NCBI GenBank assembly: GCA_024734495.1
Contig: JALMQS010000102.1
Coordinates: 8,633,736-8,697,735 of the forward strand
Length of the DNA stretch: 64,000 nt
DNA from: Forficula auricularia
Lineage: Eukaryota; Arthropoda; Insecta; Dermaptera; Forficulidae
Direction: 5' to 3'
Numbering within the stretch: position 1 is the stretch's first letter; each line of letters starts with the position of its first letter. A model generated the notes under the pieces. It was not told the origin of the DNA, did no database searches, and saw only the letters and a program-made list of their open reading frames with translations. The position numbers were made by a program, and so were the translations under genes. Shown piece after piece: positions 1 through 10,064 of this stretch.

Positions 1-520
1 AGAATCAATCGCTATTTTTGGTTTAAAGTCGATTCCTCTATGTCTTCTGCAAAGGTAAGGGATAAGAAAACAACGCAGTTGCTATGGTTACTTATAAAAT
101 TTCCTCCCAAATTTTTAGCATTTCACAGAGAGAAGCCTATCCATTCTTATTTAAGCAAGGCTAAATGAGCTATATTAAAAGGTTAAAATGAATAAATTAT
201 AAAGAATTTAAAAAATTAAAAAAGTACTCTCCTACTCTAGAGTAAAGTACTTTAAAATATAATTTTACTAAAAACTTTATTTATCCTTTTTTGTGGTCCC
301 CATGGTACTTAATTAGGATATTAAATTTCATCAAAATTGGTTAAGTCATTTTAAAGATATTTAGAAAAAACTAAAAAAGTACTGAAATAAAGTACTAATG
401 TTTGTGGGTCGATATGTACCAAAAACTAATCAGCGCTTCATTTTGTTCAAAGAATGCTAGGTTTTCAATTTCATTTCAATCGGTGCAACGGTGTGGAAAA
501 AATCGTGGGCCAAAAAAACG
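1..520. other. Anonymous AT-rich repeat-like DNA at window edge
   Basis: No supportable gene. A frame open from the first base runs about 55 codons on the plus strand but has no recognisable domain. Its first 60 bases resemble, in inverted orientation, the segment near 25.90-25.96 kb (shared run AAGTCGATTCCTC), so it is probably repeat DNA rather than an exon. Confidence 0.4.
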
Positions 521-524
521 ATAA

Positions 525-573
525 CATACATACATACATACATACATCCATCCATACATACATACATCCATCC
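525..573. repeat. (CATA)n / (CATC)n microsatellite
   Basis: A run of CATA units interrupted by CATCCATC. It lies inside a repeat-like segment (about 400-655) whose flanks, such as CGGTGCAACGG and GAGACCCCATG, look like the tail of a dispersed element. I could not assign that element to a family. Confidence 0.8.
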
Positions 574-1689
574 GCACGCACTAAATGAAAAAATCGCACT
601 TTTTGGCCTCTCGACGAGACCCCATGTAATTTTTGGCAAAACCGTCACGTGCTAAAATTCAACCTAATTGAATACTACAATTTGTGACTTTAATTGAGTC
701 CATGGGTTCCGTAGTCTTTACCTGAGGACCCTTTGAAGCCACGCTTGCCCCGAGAGCGATTGCAATACTTTACCCATGCTTTGCATTGGATAAAGAAAAA
801 ATTTAGGGTTGTTGTGGATGAAAAGTTTTAAATTTGAAGCAATAGATTCAATTAATTTATTAAAAGCTATTATTAATCAAATGGGAATCGAAATTTCTGT
901 AAAATAATTCCTGAGTTGGTGAATGTAACGATTCTGACATGTAAGAAAAATTACCCATAAAATTTCGGATTAAGTATAGAACAATCTTAGGAATTTTTCC
1001 AAAAATCATACTCTCCTACTATGGGCAAAATGAATTTTTTAATTAAATAGATTATTTATATTATAAAAATTAATAATTATGTATAAGTAAGTATGGGGTT
1101 TATTAAAAAAAAAAAAAAAAAAATTGTAATCACCTTATTTTTTTTCAAGTTTGAGTTAGGTGATTTTGTAATTTAAATAGAAATTGATAAAAAAAAATTG
1201 CAATTCATTTCAGGATAAATCTTAAAAATCTTATGTGTTAGATAAAACCGATCAATATATGAAGAGAAAAAGAGGGTCAGTAAAATACCATTGGAATAGG
1301 GGAGGAATTTCCCTCAGGATTGGATATACTATTATCTGGATGATTCTTAAGTTAGAGATATATTATAAATTATCTGATAAATGGCGAGGGGGAGTGACAC
1401 ATATGTGACCAAGGAGATAAAAGAGAACTAGTTTCCTCTTATAAAAAAAAATGCCCTTAGATTAGAAAAATGGATGTAGTATCGGTTAATTTATCAGAAG
1501 TGCCGATATGATCTTATAGGCCCACACAAGACACCTCCCCCATACTCGAATTTATTTCACTTTTCTCAAAGATATTTAATAAATAATAAAAATTTAAAAT
1601 TTAAATATCTTATTAAAAATGTATATGTGCTTGAATTAAAAACATAAAAGTATTTTTAGGGTCCAGATAAATACAACTGGAATTTGACG
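574..1689. other. No gene seen; intronic/downstream AT-rich DNA
   Basis: Stops are dense in all frames. The one compositional exception is about 700-775, a GC-richer patch with short open frames on both strands and no recognised homology. Otherwise there are poly-A and poly-T runs only. I looked here for the next HIF-alpha exon (end of PAS-B) on the minus strand and did not find it. Confidence 0.4.
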
Positions 1690-1734
1690 AAGTGGAAGCA
1701 CAGGGTAAAGAAACACTATTTCAGAATAAATAAG

Positions 1735-2411
1735 ATGACGTGTTCTGATGTGGCTACCCACTTGACTTTACCATACAACCTGGCCCCTCACTTTAATAAA
1801 ATTATTTATAATCATGTAGGGGGGGGGGGAGTTTTTGCATTTTTAGACTGCTGGGGGCCCACTGATTATGTATACAAAATTTGGTTGAGTTTGGTTACTA
1901 GAGCTTAGATTTTCCTTTTTTGACCCTACACCCCCATTTTGGGTGGTTAGTTTTTGCATTTTTAGACTTCTGGGGCCGCACTGATTATGTATACAAAATT
2001 TGGTTGAGTTTGCTCAAATAGCTAAATTTTTAATTTTTAACCCCCCCCCTACCCCATAATTTTGATCGATATGCCAAAATCTAATCAGTTCTTAATCTCA
2101 ATGGACAAAACTACGTGTGAAATTTGTATTCGATATTCACTCTAGTTTTTGAGCTAGCTCGTCACAAAAATTTGGTAACGCACAGACGAACTAACAGACA
2201 TTTTGACAAAACAATTATTATCTCGAAAAATATAATTTTTTTGATGTTCACTTATTGAGGCTTTTTTGTAGACCAAAATTCCATGGTTTCGCCCAATTTT
2301 TTTAACCAAAATAGTTTCAGCCGTTTTTGAGATATTTCGAAAAAAAGAAGCAAAAAAAGCACTTTTTTCATCCATGATTACAATACTTGACCATACCCTG
2401 TATGGTAAAGT
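1735..2411 (+). repeat. Interspersed repeat family D, copy 1
   Basis: A segment of about 680 bp whose two ends carry inverted CTTTACCATACA / TGTATGGTAAAG motifs. It is repeated at 41383-41938 in the same orientation, and in inverted orientation in two pieces (51024-51415 and about 52040-52366). Shared internal words include TTTTTGAGCTAGCTCGT, CATTTTGACAAAACA and GCCGTTTTTGAGATATTTCG. The short inverted ends suggest a non-autonomous DNA transposon. I saw no transposase in it. Confidence 0.65.
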
Positions 2412-3018
2412 AAAATTAAATCGAATTTCGTTTCAACGTTTGTTCAACCAACGTTTCGGAAGTTTTTGCTCACTTCTTCACTGAAAGAGAGGAGAAGGTT
2501 GCTATTGTATGCTTCATTTATTAGCTCTTGTAAGCCACGAAGAAGAAAGAAATTTATAGATATATATATATAAGAAAAAACGGTTGGTTAAAAAAAGGTT
2601 GAAAAGAAATTTGAATAATGCAAAGGTAAAGTTTCATTATCCCTGGTTGTTATTCCATTAGAAGAAGCTACCTAAAAAAATAGGTATGAATGAAGTGGAA
2701 TTATTAGGGTAAACTTTTTCGATTGAAATTTTTTTCTTAAATGGTATGGTTATATTAAGGAATAGCATATTTATTTTGATCTTTCTTTTAAAGAAAAGAG
2801 AAAATATACTAGCCTTCCAAATTTATTAGAATTATTACTTAATAATATTCTATCAAAATTAAATAAAGATTAGTCTAAAAAAATTTTATTATCAATTTTT
2901 TTAAACAAATGCTAAGAATATACATTATTTTTCATTATTCTTTAATTAAAATGTAATTACTTATTCCAGTAGAAATGATTTATTACTAATTTTCATTAAC
3001 TCAAGAATATGAACTTAC
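2412..3018 (-). other. Intron (3' side of HIF-alpha exon) with a decayed hammerhead-like motif
   Basis: No coding sequence seen. At about 2440-2480 the minus strand has GTGAAGA, an imperfect hairpin and CGAAACGTTGG. It resembles the hammerhead motifs elsewhere in the window but has G where the core needs C, so it is presumably a dead copy. Confidence 0.35.
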
Positions 3019-3119
3019 GTGTTTTAAAACAGATAGCAGCAACATCTGAAGCGTGGAAATATTCGTAAAATGATTTGCCCAATAATTCCTCACTGGAGTA
3101 TCCAAGAAATTGATCAATT
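3019..3119 (-). CDS. sima: HIF-1alpha (Sima) exon: mid PAS-B domain
   Basis: A 101-nt internal exon read on the minus strand. It has acceptor TTTTTTTCAG and donor CACGTAAGTTC. It encodes 33 full codons starting IDQFLGYSSEELLGKSFYEY, which matches the HIF-alpha PAS-B segment that follows HSLDMKF (family form [20 protein letters not shown]). The first base completes a Lys codon with the two-base overhang of the preceding exon (5232-5542), so the join stays in frame. It ends one base into a codon. PAS-B forms the ARNT-dimerisation and sensory-type fold of the transcription factor. The exon that should follow, with the rest of PAS-B and the PAC motif, was not found in the 3 kb to its left. Identification is by family motif and splice phase. 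Confidence 0.93.
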
Positions 3120-3799
3120 CTGAAAAAAATAGTAATTATAAATTATTACATCCACATATTCTTGACTGATAATTTTTTTATAGTATATAGTAAATTTTCT
3201 ATTCTTTCGTTTAAAAATTGTATTTAAAGTTAATATAAGTTAATTTTAAATTATTTATATACTTAAGTTTATGTATATTTTTTTTACTTATATTTAACAT
3301 AGGTATATTTTAAGCTAGGAGTACACAAATTAGACAGTGTGTTTTTTTAATGATGTAAAGACATACAACTAGTCATCTCTCTGCTTAATTATTGAGTGAA
3401 ATTTTCGTTTTTGTTAATCCTATACGATAGAGTAATTAGGTTCATATAAATATACCGAATAATTAATTCCAAAATTCAAAAAAAAGAAAAAATATATTAT
3501 TAATTCTAAATAAAGCCAAGGCTTTAAAAATGAATCAATTTATTGATTTTCATATAGAAACCTAATTTAATTTAAGACTTTTCGATGATCTTAATTATTC
3601 TTAATTCTTGCATTTAGAGAAATATTACGAGTCTTAAATTATGATATAGGATTATAATTAACATTTTTCATATGATATTATTATAGTAATGTAAAAGTGT
3701 CTTAAATGAATTAGAATTATTTCCAAATGTGTTATTTAACATACAGATCTTACATTAAATGATTTTCAAAAAGACTTACAAAAATAATAGTTGGGATTA

Positions 3800-4215
3800 T
3801 TTAACGTTGATAAGGAGAGATGAGAGAATTTTTGCATAATTTTAAATTAAGCCATTTCTCAACGCTGAGAAGTAGAAAGTTCACCCAAAGATGGCCAATT
3901 TGAATGCCTCTCACAACGTCATTTTAATATGAATTAAATTTAAAAAATATTTAAGCTAATTTTATTTAAAAAGATCTTTTCAGAAATACCACACGCTTCA
4001 TAATAAAAAATGTTTTTTAATTTATAACCCACAAAAATTTCGAACCTCTCCAAAATAATTATTTGATCAAAATTTGAATAGGATTTTTGATTTGAGGAAA
4101 AATGAATTTATGGTACATAACTTGTAAATGACAAGTTTGTATCTTATTTAGTTTACGAGCTACAATGTTCTGACATACATACATACAGACAGGAATTTCA
4201 GCGACACTAATAAAC
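3800..4215 (+). repeat. Interspersed repeat family C, copy 1
   Basis: A segment of about 415 bp inside a HIF-alpha intron. It is shared with 5685-6075 (same orientation) and 23843-24185 (inverted), and its terminal part recurs near 50190-50250. Common words include CATAATTTTAA..TTAAGCC, CTCCAAAATAAT, TATTTAGTTTA and, at the end, AGCGACACTAATA. Copy 1 carries a CATACATACATACAGACAGG run just before the end. No protein domain was seen, and the family is not one I can name. Confidence 0.6.
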
Positions 4216-5231
4216 GAAACCCTCAGCCTCAGCGGCAAAATTAACCGCCCATCGTATTCGTATTCGGATTCGAAAATCCCCACCAACCCACTATCACTGA
4301 ACTGAAAGATGCGGTTTTGGAGGAGTGGAATAACATACTACAAGCCTATATCAAAAACATTATCGATAGTATTCCCAATCGCTTACAGAAGGTCATTAAA
4401 GCCAGAGAAGGCAACACATGTTATTAAAATGTTAATTTCAATAAATAAGTTTGAAAAAATTAAGTGCAGATGTAATAATGGCTTTCATACAAAAATGACT
4501 TTTTAATTTCATGTTTGTTTTTTTTAAATAAAAATAAATATTCTTGTAAAATTATGATTTTACAATCTTTTATGATCCTAGAAATTGAATGTAATAAATA
4601 AATTAAGTGAACATTTGTTTAATTGTAAAATATTTAATAAAACTTAGATGGGGGGTTAATTTTGCCGCTGAGTGTATATAATATATAGTAAATAACTTTC
4701 TACTGAATCCCCTGAGTTTTAAATCTAAGTAACTAAGTGATTTTAAAAAGTAATAAACTAAATCATAAACACCTTCACTATTTTAATCATTTTTTAATAG
4801 TGAAATTAAAAATATGATTGTTTAATATTTTGAATAATTGAATTCAAAATACGCATTTAGTTTATTTATATATTTGACTTAAAATAGTAATTTCTTTGAT
4901 GAAGGTACTATTTGAAAAGTCCAAGGAATTAACTAAGAGGCTGGACAATGAAGATGAATATTGCAGAGAATGGAGTTTTCAAATGAAGTAGAGATATAAG
5001 ATTTTTAGTTAAGCCAAGGAGTCTCTGTCCCTTATTTAAAGAAAGATATTTTTTTCTTTATTAGATCAAAATCAGTAGGTATATTTTTTCTAATATTTTT
5101 AATGATATTTTTCTTAATCAGGTATTCAAAGAGATGATATCGTAAGTATATCGAAATTAATCAATATTCAAATATATAGTGCTCCTATTTTTAATTAAAG
5201 AGTATAAAAAATTGATGAATAGCAAACTTAC
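4216..5231 (-). other. HIF-alpha intron, no further feature
   Basis: AT-rich intron sequence between the two PAS-B exons. There are short unspliced frames on the plus strand (for example 4309-4506) but no similarity I recognise. The phrase TTAATTTTGCCGCTGAGTG near 4660 echoes the inverted end at about 4230, so a small foldback may span 4230-4675. Confidence 0.4.
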
Positions 5232-5542
5232 TTATCATCTGCATAAGTAAATTTCATGTCAAGACTATGCTTAGAGAGGAATGTCTGTTTGTCAAGCGGA
5301 ATTTCGATATTTGCAGGGTGTGGAATCGGTTCGCCTATTGCAACAAGACAATGTTCTTTATTATTAGTACGTTTTGTGAAGGATGATGTTTCTCCAATAG
5401 AGCCATTATCCTCTGAACCGGAATCTTCATTTTCTGAAGATGGTGAGGATGTTGATAAAGATCCTTCGGAAGAGGATTTGGAATTTTCACAAAGAACTTC
5501 AGAGCCTTTCTCGCTTAATATATGCCCTTTGCAATGTATCAC
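5232..5542 (-). CDS. sima: HIF-1alpha (Sima) exon: end of PAS-A, acidic Ser-rich linker, start of PAS-B
   Basis: A 311-nt internal exon with acceptor TTTTGTTTCAG and donor AAGTAAGTTTGC. It encodes 103 residues plus two bases. Residues 1-9 (VIHCKGHIL) are the last PAS-A strand. Residues about 10-62 form a Ser/Glu/Asp-rich, low-complexity linker. Residues 64-100 ([14 protein letters not shown], then [20 protein letters not shown]) are the highly conserved start of HIF-alpha PAS-B. The linker is clearly longer and more acidic than the short one in vertebrate HIF-1alpha. It joins in phase 0 to the 7148-7327 exon, where SYK runs into [11 protein letters not shown]-alpha dimerises with ARNT/Tango and drives hypoxia genes; oxygen control lies in C-terminal parts not present here. 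The ATG near the 5' end of the open frame is intronic, so I start at the acceptor. Confidence 0.95.
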
Positions 5543-5684
5543 CTGAAACAAAATCATTTTAATTAGTTGGTAGAAAAAAAAACTAAGCCGACCAACTGCG
5601 AATCGGAAGCATACCAAGAATTCCGTTCCTTATATCTCCCCAAATACCTGGGATATCATATTCGTTCTTATGTGTCGTGGATAA

Positions 5685-6075
5685 GGTGGGAATAAGTAAA
5701 TTTATGGAATTTTTTCATAATTTTAAGTTAAGCCTTTTCTAAACCAAGGTACAAAAATCACTTAAAGACGGTCACCTTGAAGCTCTCACACACTGTCACT
5801 AGATAGAATACAATTTTTTTTTAAAACTAGCTAATTCTACTTAAAAAATCTTTACCTCCCACTCTTTGATAAAAAATATTTTTTTTATTTTTGACCCCAC
5901 ATAAAATTCGATCTTCTCCAAAATAATGATTTGATTAAAATTTTAGTAAGATTTTTGATTTATAAAAAATTAAGCTTCTAAATTTCAGGTTTTTATTCTA
6001 TTTAGTTTATTAGTTGTAATGCTCTGACACAAGCAGACATACTGATATTGTAGCGACACTAATAGGGTTGTGTTT
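5685..6075 (+). repeat. Interspersed repeat family C, copy 2
   Basis: A diverged same-orientation copy of the 3800-4215 repeat, ending in AGCGACACTAATAGG. It lies in the adjacent HIF-alpha intron, so the same family flanks the 5232-5542 exon on both sides in direct orientation. Confidence 0.6.
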
Positions 6076-6743
6076 TACTTTTAAAAAGGAAAAGATTTGA
6101 AGGTCTATAAAGCATATCAAATTCCAAAAATTGTTGTGTTCAAAGTGGATCAAAACGAAAATTTAAAAAAATGCATTATTCATTGTAAAGAGGTACATTC
6201 TAGTAGGTAATTTCCACATTTATATCTGAATTAAAAAAAAAGAAGATGAATATCCTGAAAATATAAAAGCTTTAAAGATTCTTTCTTCTGGAAAGAATCA
6301 AATATTCCGAAACTGAGATGAAAGCTTATCTGATTGGGGACCCAAAACTTGAAGAATTGAAGCTTGTATGACGGGAAAGTTGGACTAGGGGAAAATAAAT
6401 CATAAGCAAAGATGCCTAAAATTTGTATATTTTTAATATTATTTAAGAAATACTTCCGTAGTTTTTAGCAAAAGGTTGTAAAAGAATAATAGCATTTTTA
6501 ATTTTTGTTGTTTGTTTAATTGATGAACAGAGCCAAAATGGTTTAAGTTCATAATACCCCTATTTTAAATTACTCGCATTACGACTTGTTTTTATCCTGT
6601 AGAGTTAGATCATAAGATATACTCTATGAACTAGTCTTTCTAAAGCAATAATAAATAAAAACTAGATATATTAAAGGATGGTTCTAGATTGAACATTATA
6701 ACAATTTAGTAAGAAGATTCAATGTGCGATTTCCCAAAAGAAA
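6076..6743. other. HIF-alpha intron, mostly anonymous
   Basis: Nothing coding. The stretch about 6672-6732 (GGATGGTTCTAGATTGAAC, then AGAAGATTCAATGTGCG) recurs inverted at about 37935-37998. In both places it sits immediately outside a hammerhead foldback, so it is probably part of that element. Confidence 0.45.
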
Positions 6744-6895
6744 AGAAAATAAGTTTTTGAAAACTCAATTTATTTCGGACTATTAGTCTATCTTCAGGTG
6801 TTATAGAGAGATTTTAAATGTTTATAGCTCCTGAAGATGAAGTAAGAGTCAGTAATATATTGAGTTCTCAAAAACTTAGTTTATTTTATTTAATG
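6744..6895. repeat. Foldback repeat with hammerhead-ribozyme-like core
   Basis: Two inverted arms (6744-6808 and 6826-6895) share AAGTTTTTGA..ACTCAAT and flank a short loop. On the minus strand the left arm reads CCTGAAGA, then the hairpin GACT-AAT-AGTC, then CGAAA, which is the hammerhead core with a perfect stem II. The bases after GAAA (TAAAT) do not give the usual CGTC, so cleavage competence is doubtful. The right arm keeps CTGAAGA but has lost GAAA. Confidence 0.55.
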
Positions 6896-7147
6896 AACCA
6901 ACCTTGAATTCTTCTTTATTAAAAAAAATTAAATTAAACTAGAAGTGTAGCTTGCTTTTGGGACTGATCAAAGCCAATTAACTTTTATTTTTGGACTTGA
7001 TACACTTTGGCTCTGAACGTCTCAATTGACAAACTTTTTTCGAATACAATTCTGTAATCATAGGTAATGGGAACTTTTTAGACAAGGAATAATAATAAAA
7101 ACATAATTTATATCATTTCTTAATAATTAATATAATTTTATTAATAC

Positions 7148-7327
7148 CTTATAGGAAGCTGATTTCAGATTAACGTTTCTGCCTTTACTTGTAAGAGTAC
7201 ATTTCATTCGTAGGAAAAATGAACATGAACTGATTTCATTTGTGGTTCTTTCAGATAAAATATCTTTTACTTCGTCGTGATCACAAGGGTGGCTGAAGTC
7301 AAAAATGCTGTGGCCCATTAATTCTAT
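7148..7327 (-). CDS. sima: HIF-1alpha (Sima) exon: second half of PAS-A domain
   Basis: A 180-nt exon of exactly 60 codons, phase 0 at both ends, with acceptor AATACTTACAG and donor AAGGTATTAA. The protein begins [20 protein letters not shown] and continues through [19 protein letters not shown] to SASYK. It matches the PAS-A core of HIF-alpha (family form LTGHSVFDFTHPCDHEEM, then [18 protein letters not shown]). This region contributes to heterodimerisation with ARNT/Tango. The next exon in the transcript (5232-5542) continues without a frame shift. The Met inside the exon is not a start, since conserved residues precede it. The exon is clean, unlike its upstream neighbour at 15.2-15.3 kb. 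Confidence 0.96.
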
Positions 7328-7576
7328 CTGTAAGTATTAAGAGTTTTATTTTTATTAGAAAAACAGTATTTTTTATAATTAATATAAATAATTTTTAATT
7401 ATCTTTGGTTTTGTATTTTTTTTATTTTTGATTTATGTCTTAGACTTAGAATGGAAAATTCGACAAACCCGTCAAATAACAAAGTAATTATAAATATATA
7501 TAAAATTAATTATAAATATAAAATAAAATCAAAGACTATGTCTTGTGCTTGAATAAAATATGTACATATTCATATA

Positions 7577-8433
7577 TCTATATATATAAAATTAAGGTTT
7601 TGTCTGTACATTGCTCCAAATCACGCCAAATTGTGGTTGCACACGTTTCAAGCAAAGTTATGAACGAAAACACCCTCAACAAAATTCCTGTCGGTCTGTA
7701 TGTCTGTCTGTCTGTATGTCTGTCTGTTTCAGTGGTTTCCGCGAAAAGTTGCTCATGATTCACGTCAAAACGGCTGAAAGGATTATTATTATGAAATTTC
7801 ATTTGTATCAGGTGTCTTTAACTTACGTTTTTAGCTATATAACGTTTTGATATTTTCACCCAAAAGGGGTTTTGGGGGGGGGGGGGGGGGGCGCACGAAT
7901 GAAAATGATCAAATAACTCCTAAATTATTAACTCTTCGGCAATTTTATAATGAGCAAAGTTGTAGGGGATGTGATTTCTGACAACTTTTGTTAAAAAAAA
8001 AATTCCCTCAGAAAACCACCCAAAAAGGGGGAGGAGGGTGAAAAATACGTAAATTCTTGCCCTTGGAGAAAACTCAACCAAATATTGTATACATAATCTG
8101 TGGGCCTCTAGAGATCTAGAAATGCAAAAACTAACAACTCAAAATGGGGGGAGGGTCAAAAAATGAATATTCTTGCTCTTGGAGCAAACTCAACCAAATT
8201 TTATATATTATACATAATCTGTGGGTCACTAAGAGGCTAGAAATGCAAAAACTGGGTGCGGGGGTGGGTTGGGGCATGGGGTGCGCGGGGTGGAGTGAGG
8301 GAGTAAGGCGGAGTAGGGGGTGCAGGAGGGGTTGGGGGGGGCACGGGGGGAGGGCAGGGTTGGTGGAGTGGTTGGTTCAGGTGTGTGCCCCCTGGCTAGC
8401 AAGAGGGCCGTCGAAGGCGGGCTCTGCAGCTAG
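7577..8433 (+). mobile_element. Non-autonomous Helitron-like element, copy 1
   Basis: Begins TCTATATATATAAAATTAAG and ends GGGCTCTGCAGCTAG, lying between a host A and T as Helitrons do. Near the 3' end is GCCGTCGAAGGC, a short hairpin. The internal part (TTTTGTCTGTACATTGC onward) is shared in inverted orientation with 59116-59567, whose end is also CAGCTAG next to T. A (TGTC)n tract at about 7694-7730 and a long G run at 7877-7892 lie inside. No Rep/helicase coding seen. A sub-repeat (ATTTTTGAC..CCCC plus TATGTATACAAAATTTGG-like words) resembles part of repeat family D, so parts may be captured. Confidence 0.6.
8249..8385 (+). other. G-rich tract with strong G-quadruplex potential
   Basis: About 135 bases that are mostly runs of 3 to 8 G separated by one to five bases, in a genome that is otherwise about 70% A+T. 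It lies inside the 3' part of the Helitron-like element. A frame is open across it only because Gly/Arg/Trp codons replace stops, so I do not call it a gene. Confidence 0.6.
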
Positions 8434-8869
8434 TATAAAATATATTCAGTAATTAGGTACAATTAATTGATACAAGATACTGTGAGTAACTTGTCATAGT
8501 AGGGTCAGGTTGGGCGAGGTGATATCGTCTCCCTTTACAGAGCAACAGTCCAGGGCTCAGGCCAAAATCACTGTAAAGATTTGAGCGCTGGCTATAAATT
8601 TACCACTAAACTAATTTACAGACGCCCATACATAAATAAAAATATTAATCTCATAGGATCTGAATAGGCTTTGTTCCCAAAGAATATTTGGTATCTTGTA
8701 TTAGTTATTTCATTTCCTAATGTATAGTACAAAGGTGGGCAAATGCGGCTCCGAGAGCCGCATGCAGTTCTTCGTTGAGTCAATTGGGGCTCTCATTAAA
8801 ATGTAATTTTAATTTTTATAATGTAATTAATATCAAAGAAGAAAAGTTAGATGATTATAAAGAAAAAGT

Positions 8870-9184
8870 TTGAAATCTACATTTGCATTATTTGAGAACC
8901 TATTTATTTGTGACATTATTGAAGATAGATTTCCAATTTCTAAAATAATACTTAATGAAAAAGTGGCTGGGAAATTGGTGTTATTAAAGATAAAAGAGGA
9001 TCAGGCATTCCAAATGTTGCACAAAGCTTCTTCTATGATTGAATTTTGGAAACTCGTGCCTGAATCAAAATATCCTAACTTAAAAAAAGCTGTTTGTCGT
9101 CTATTTTCGATTTTTGATACAACAGCTGGGAATCTTTGTTCTCCATTATTAAGTTCGAGAAGTCGAAACATCGTTCATAGTTGA
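8870..9184 (+). pseudogene. hAT transposase C-terminal remnant (dimerisation region)
   Basis: A frame of about 104 codons in which the segment FWKLVPESKYPNLKKAVCRL followed by FSIFDTT resembles the C-terminal dimerisation region of hAT transposases of the ZBED5/FAM200/GTF2IRD2-like group. In that family the run continues with a CESxFSxM motif; here it breaks into unrelated residues after DTTAGN. The N-terminal BED finger and RNase H-like catalytic core are absent, so this is a dead internal-deletion derivative. The ATG at its start has no special support. Confidence 0.6.
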
Positions 9185-9287
9185 CCAATCAACATCTTGT
9201 AGAATTTCTGCTGACAGCTTTAACTATTTTTCGCCAAATTTTAAAAATTTGACCAAAGATTGTCGTATAGCCATCGTGTTTGTATGC

Positions 9288-9516
9288 TAGATCACCGATT
9301 TTTAAACTGTAGTCCTTGGACCTCCGGGGGTCCGCGAAATTATAAAAAAAAGGTTGCAAACAATTCAAAAAGATGGGCGGAGCAGTAAAAATATATTTTT
9401 ATTATTATTATGTTTTGTGATTTTTATAAAATTTTTATGATTTTTATGTATTATTTTTTTATTTTTATATCAAGAGAGGGTGCTCGGACTAGATACGTTT
9501 ATGAACTGCTGCGCTA
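9288..9516. mobile_element. Possible hAT-type MITE nested in the hAT element
   Basis: The left end TTTTTAAACTGTAGTCC, then GGACCTCCGGGGGTCCGCG, has the look of hAT MITE termini. The right end GAACTGCTGCGCTAGAC is a weak inverted match. Flanks GCTAGATC and GCTAGACT agree at 6 of 8 bases. The interior is AT-rich. Confidence 0.4.
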
Positions 9517-10064
9517 GACTGATTAAAAAGATTCAAGCGGCGCCTGCAGGGTGGTAGAGTATGCATTCTTATAAGGCGCTCTGGATGGCTGGCTGCATCC
9601 CCAGGGGTAGATGTTAAAAATCTTCATATTTGAAAATGAATAAAATTTTTAATTTTATGTTTATTATACTTTTTATTAATATATATTTTTTTATTATATT
9701 CAAATTTTATTACTAAAATTTTGAAATAATTATTTACTTTTCATAATTATATGTTTTATTATGTGTTCCTCTATTCTTATAGGTGACTTGTGAAAATATG
9801 CAATTACATTAAATAATTTTTTTTGAATTTGTGTATCTACGTGTGGCTCTTTATAAAATATAAAAAGCTGGATTGCGGGTATCTCTGGGCTCAAGGGAGG
9901 GGTGACCCTGGTATAGTAAGTGGCTTGTCTTAAATCTTCTTATTAGTTAATGGGTCAATCCATTTCAAATCGCCCAATATAAATAAAATTTGTTGCTCAT
10001 GATTTTATATTTTTCTGATTTTTTGTTCATGAGTTCCCTATAGGTATACAGTCACAAAACAGTA

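Larger units (their letters stand above)
8730..9910 (+). mobile_element. Truncated hAT transposon with 8-bp target duplication
   Basis: Flanked by perfect 8-bp duplications GTATAGTA (8722-8729 and 9911-9918), the hAT hallmark. The left end CAAAGGTGGGCAAATGCGG is the common hAT-type terminus. The right end GGGAGGGGTGACCCTG pairs with it only loosely. Inside is a remnant of the transposase C-terminus (8870-9184) and, at 9288-9516, what looks like a second, smaller hAT-type element. Confidence 0.75.

Noticed and set aside
700..775. GC-richer patch with a Gly/Lys/Arg-rich minus-strand frame considered as the next HIF-alpha exon
   Set aside because: No resemblance to the end of PAS-B or PAC motif, and no good splice phase with the 3019 donor.
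5256..5546. 96-codon plus-strand frame
   Set aside because: It is the antisense shadow of the HIF-alpha PAS-B exon, which has splice sites and family motifs on the minus strand.
525..7730. CATA/TGTC-type arrays considered as a CRISPR-like array
   Set aside because: Units are 4 bp simple repeats without spacers, and the DNA is clearly eukaryotic.
7578..7850. Overlapping frames around the (TGTC)n tract
   Set aside because: Low-complexity Cys/Leu/Ser or Thr/Asp/Arg repeats within a Helitron; no credible protein.
8144..8452. 102-codon Gly/Trp/Arg-rich frame
   Set aside because: Product of the G-rich tract, which suppresses stops; no conserved domain.
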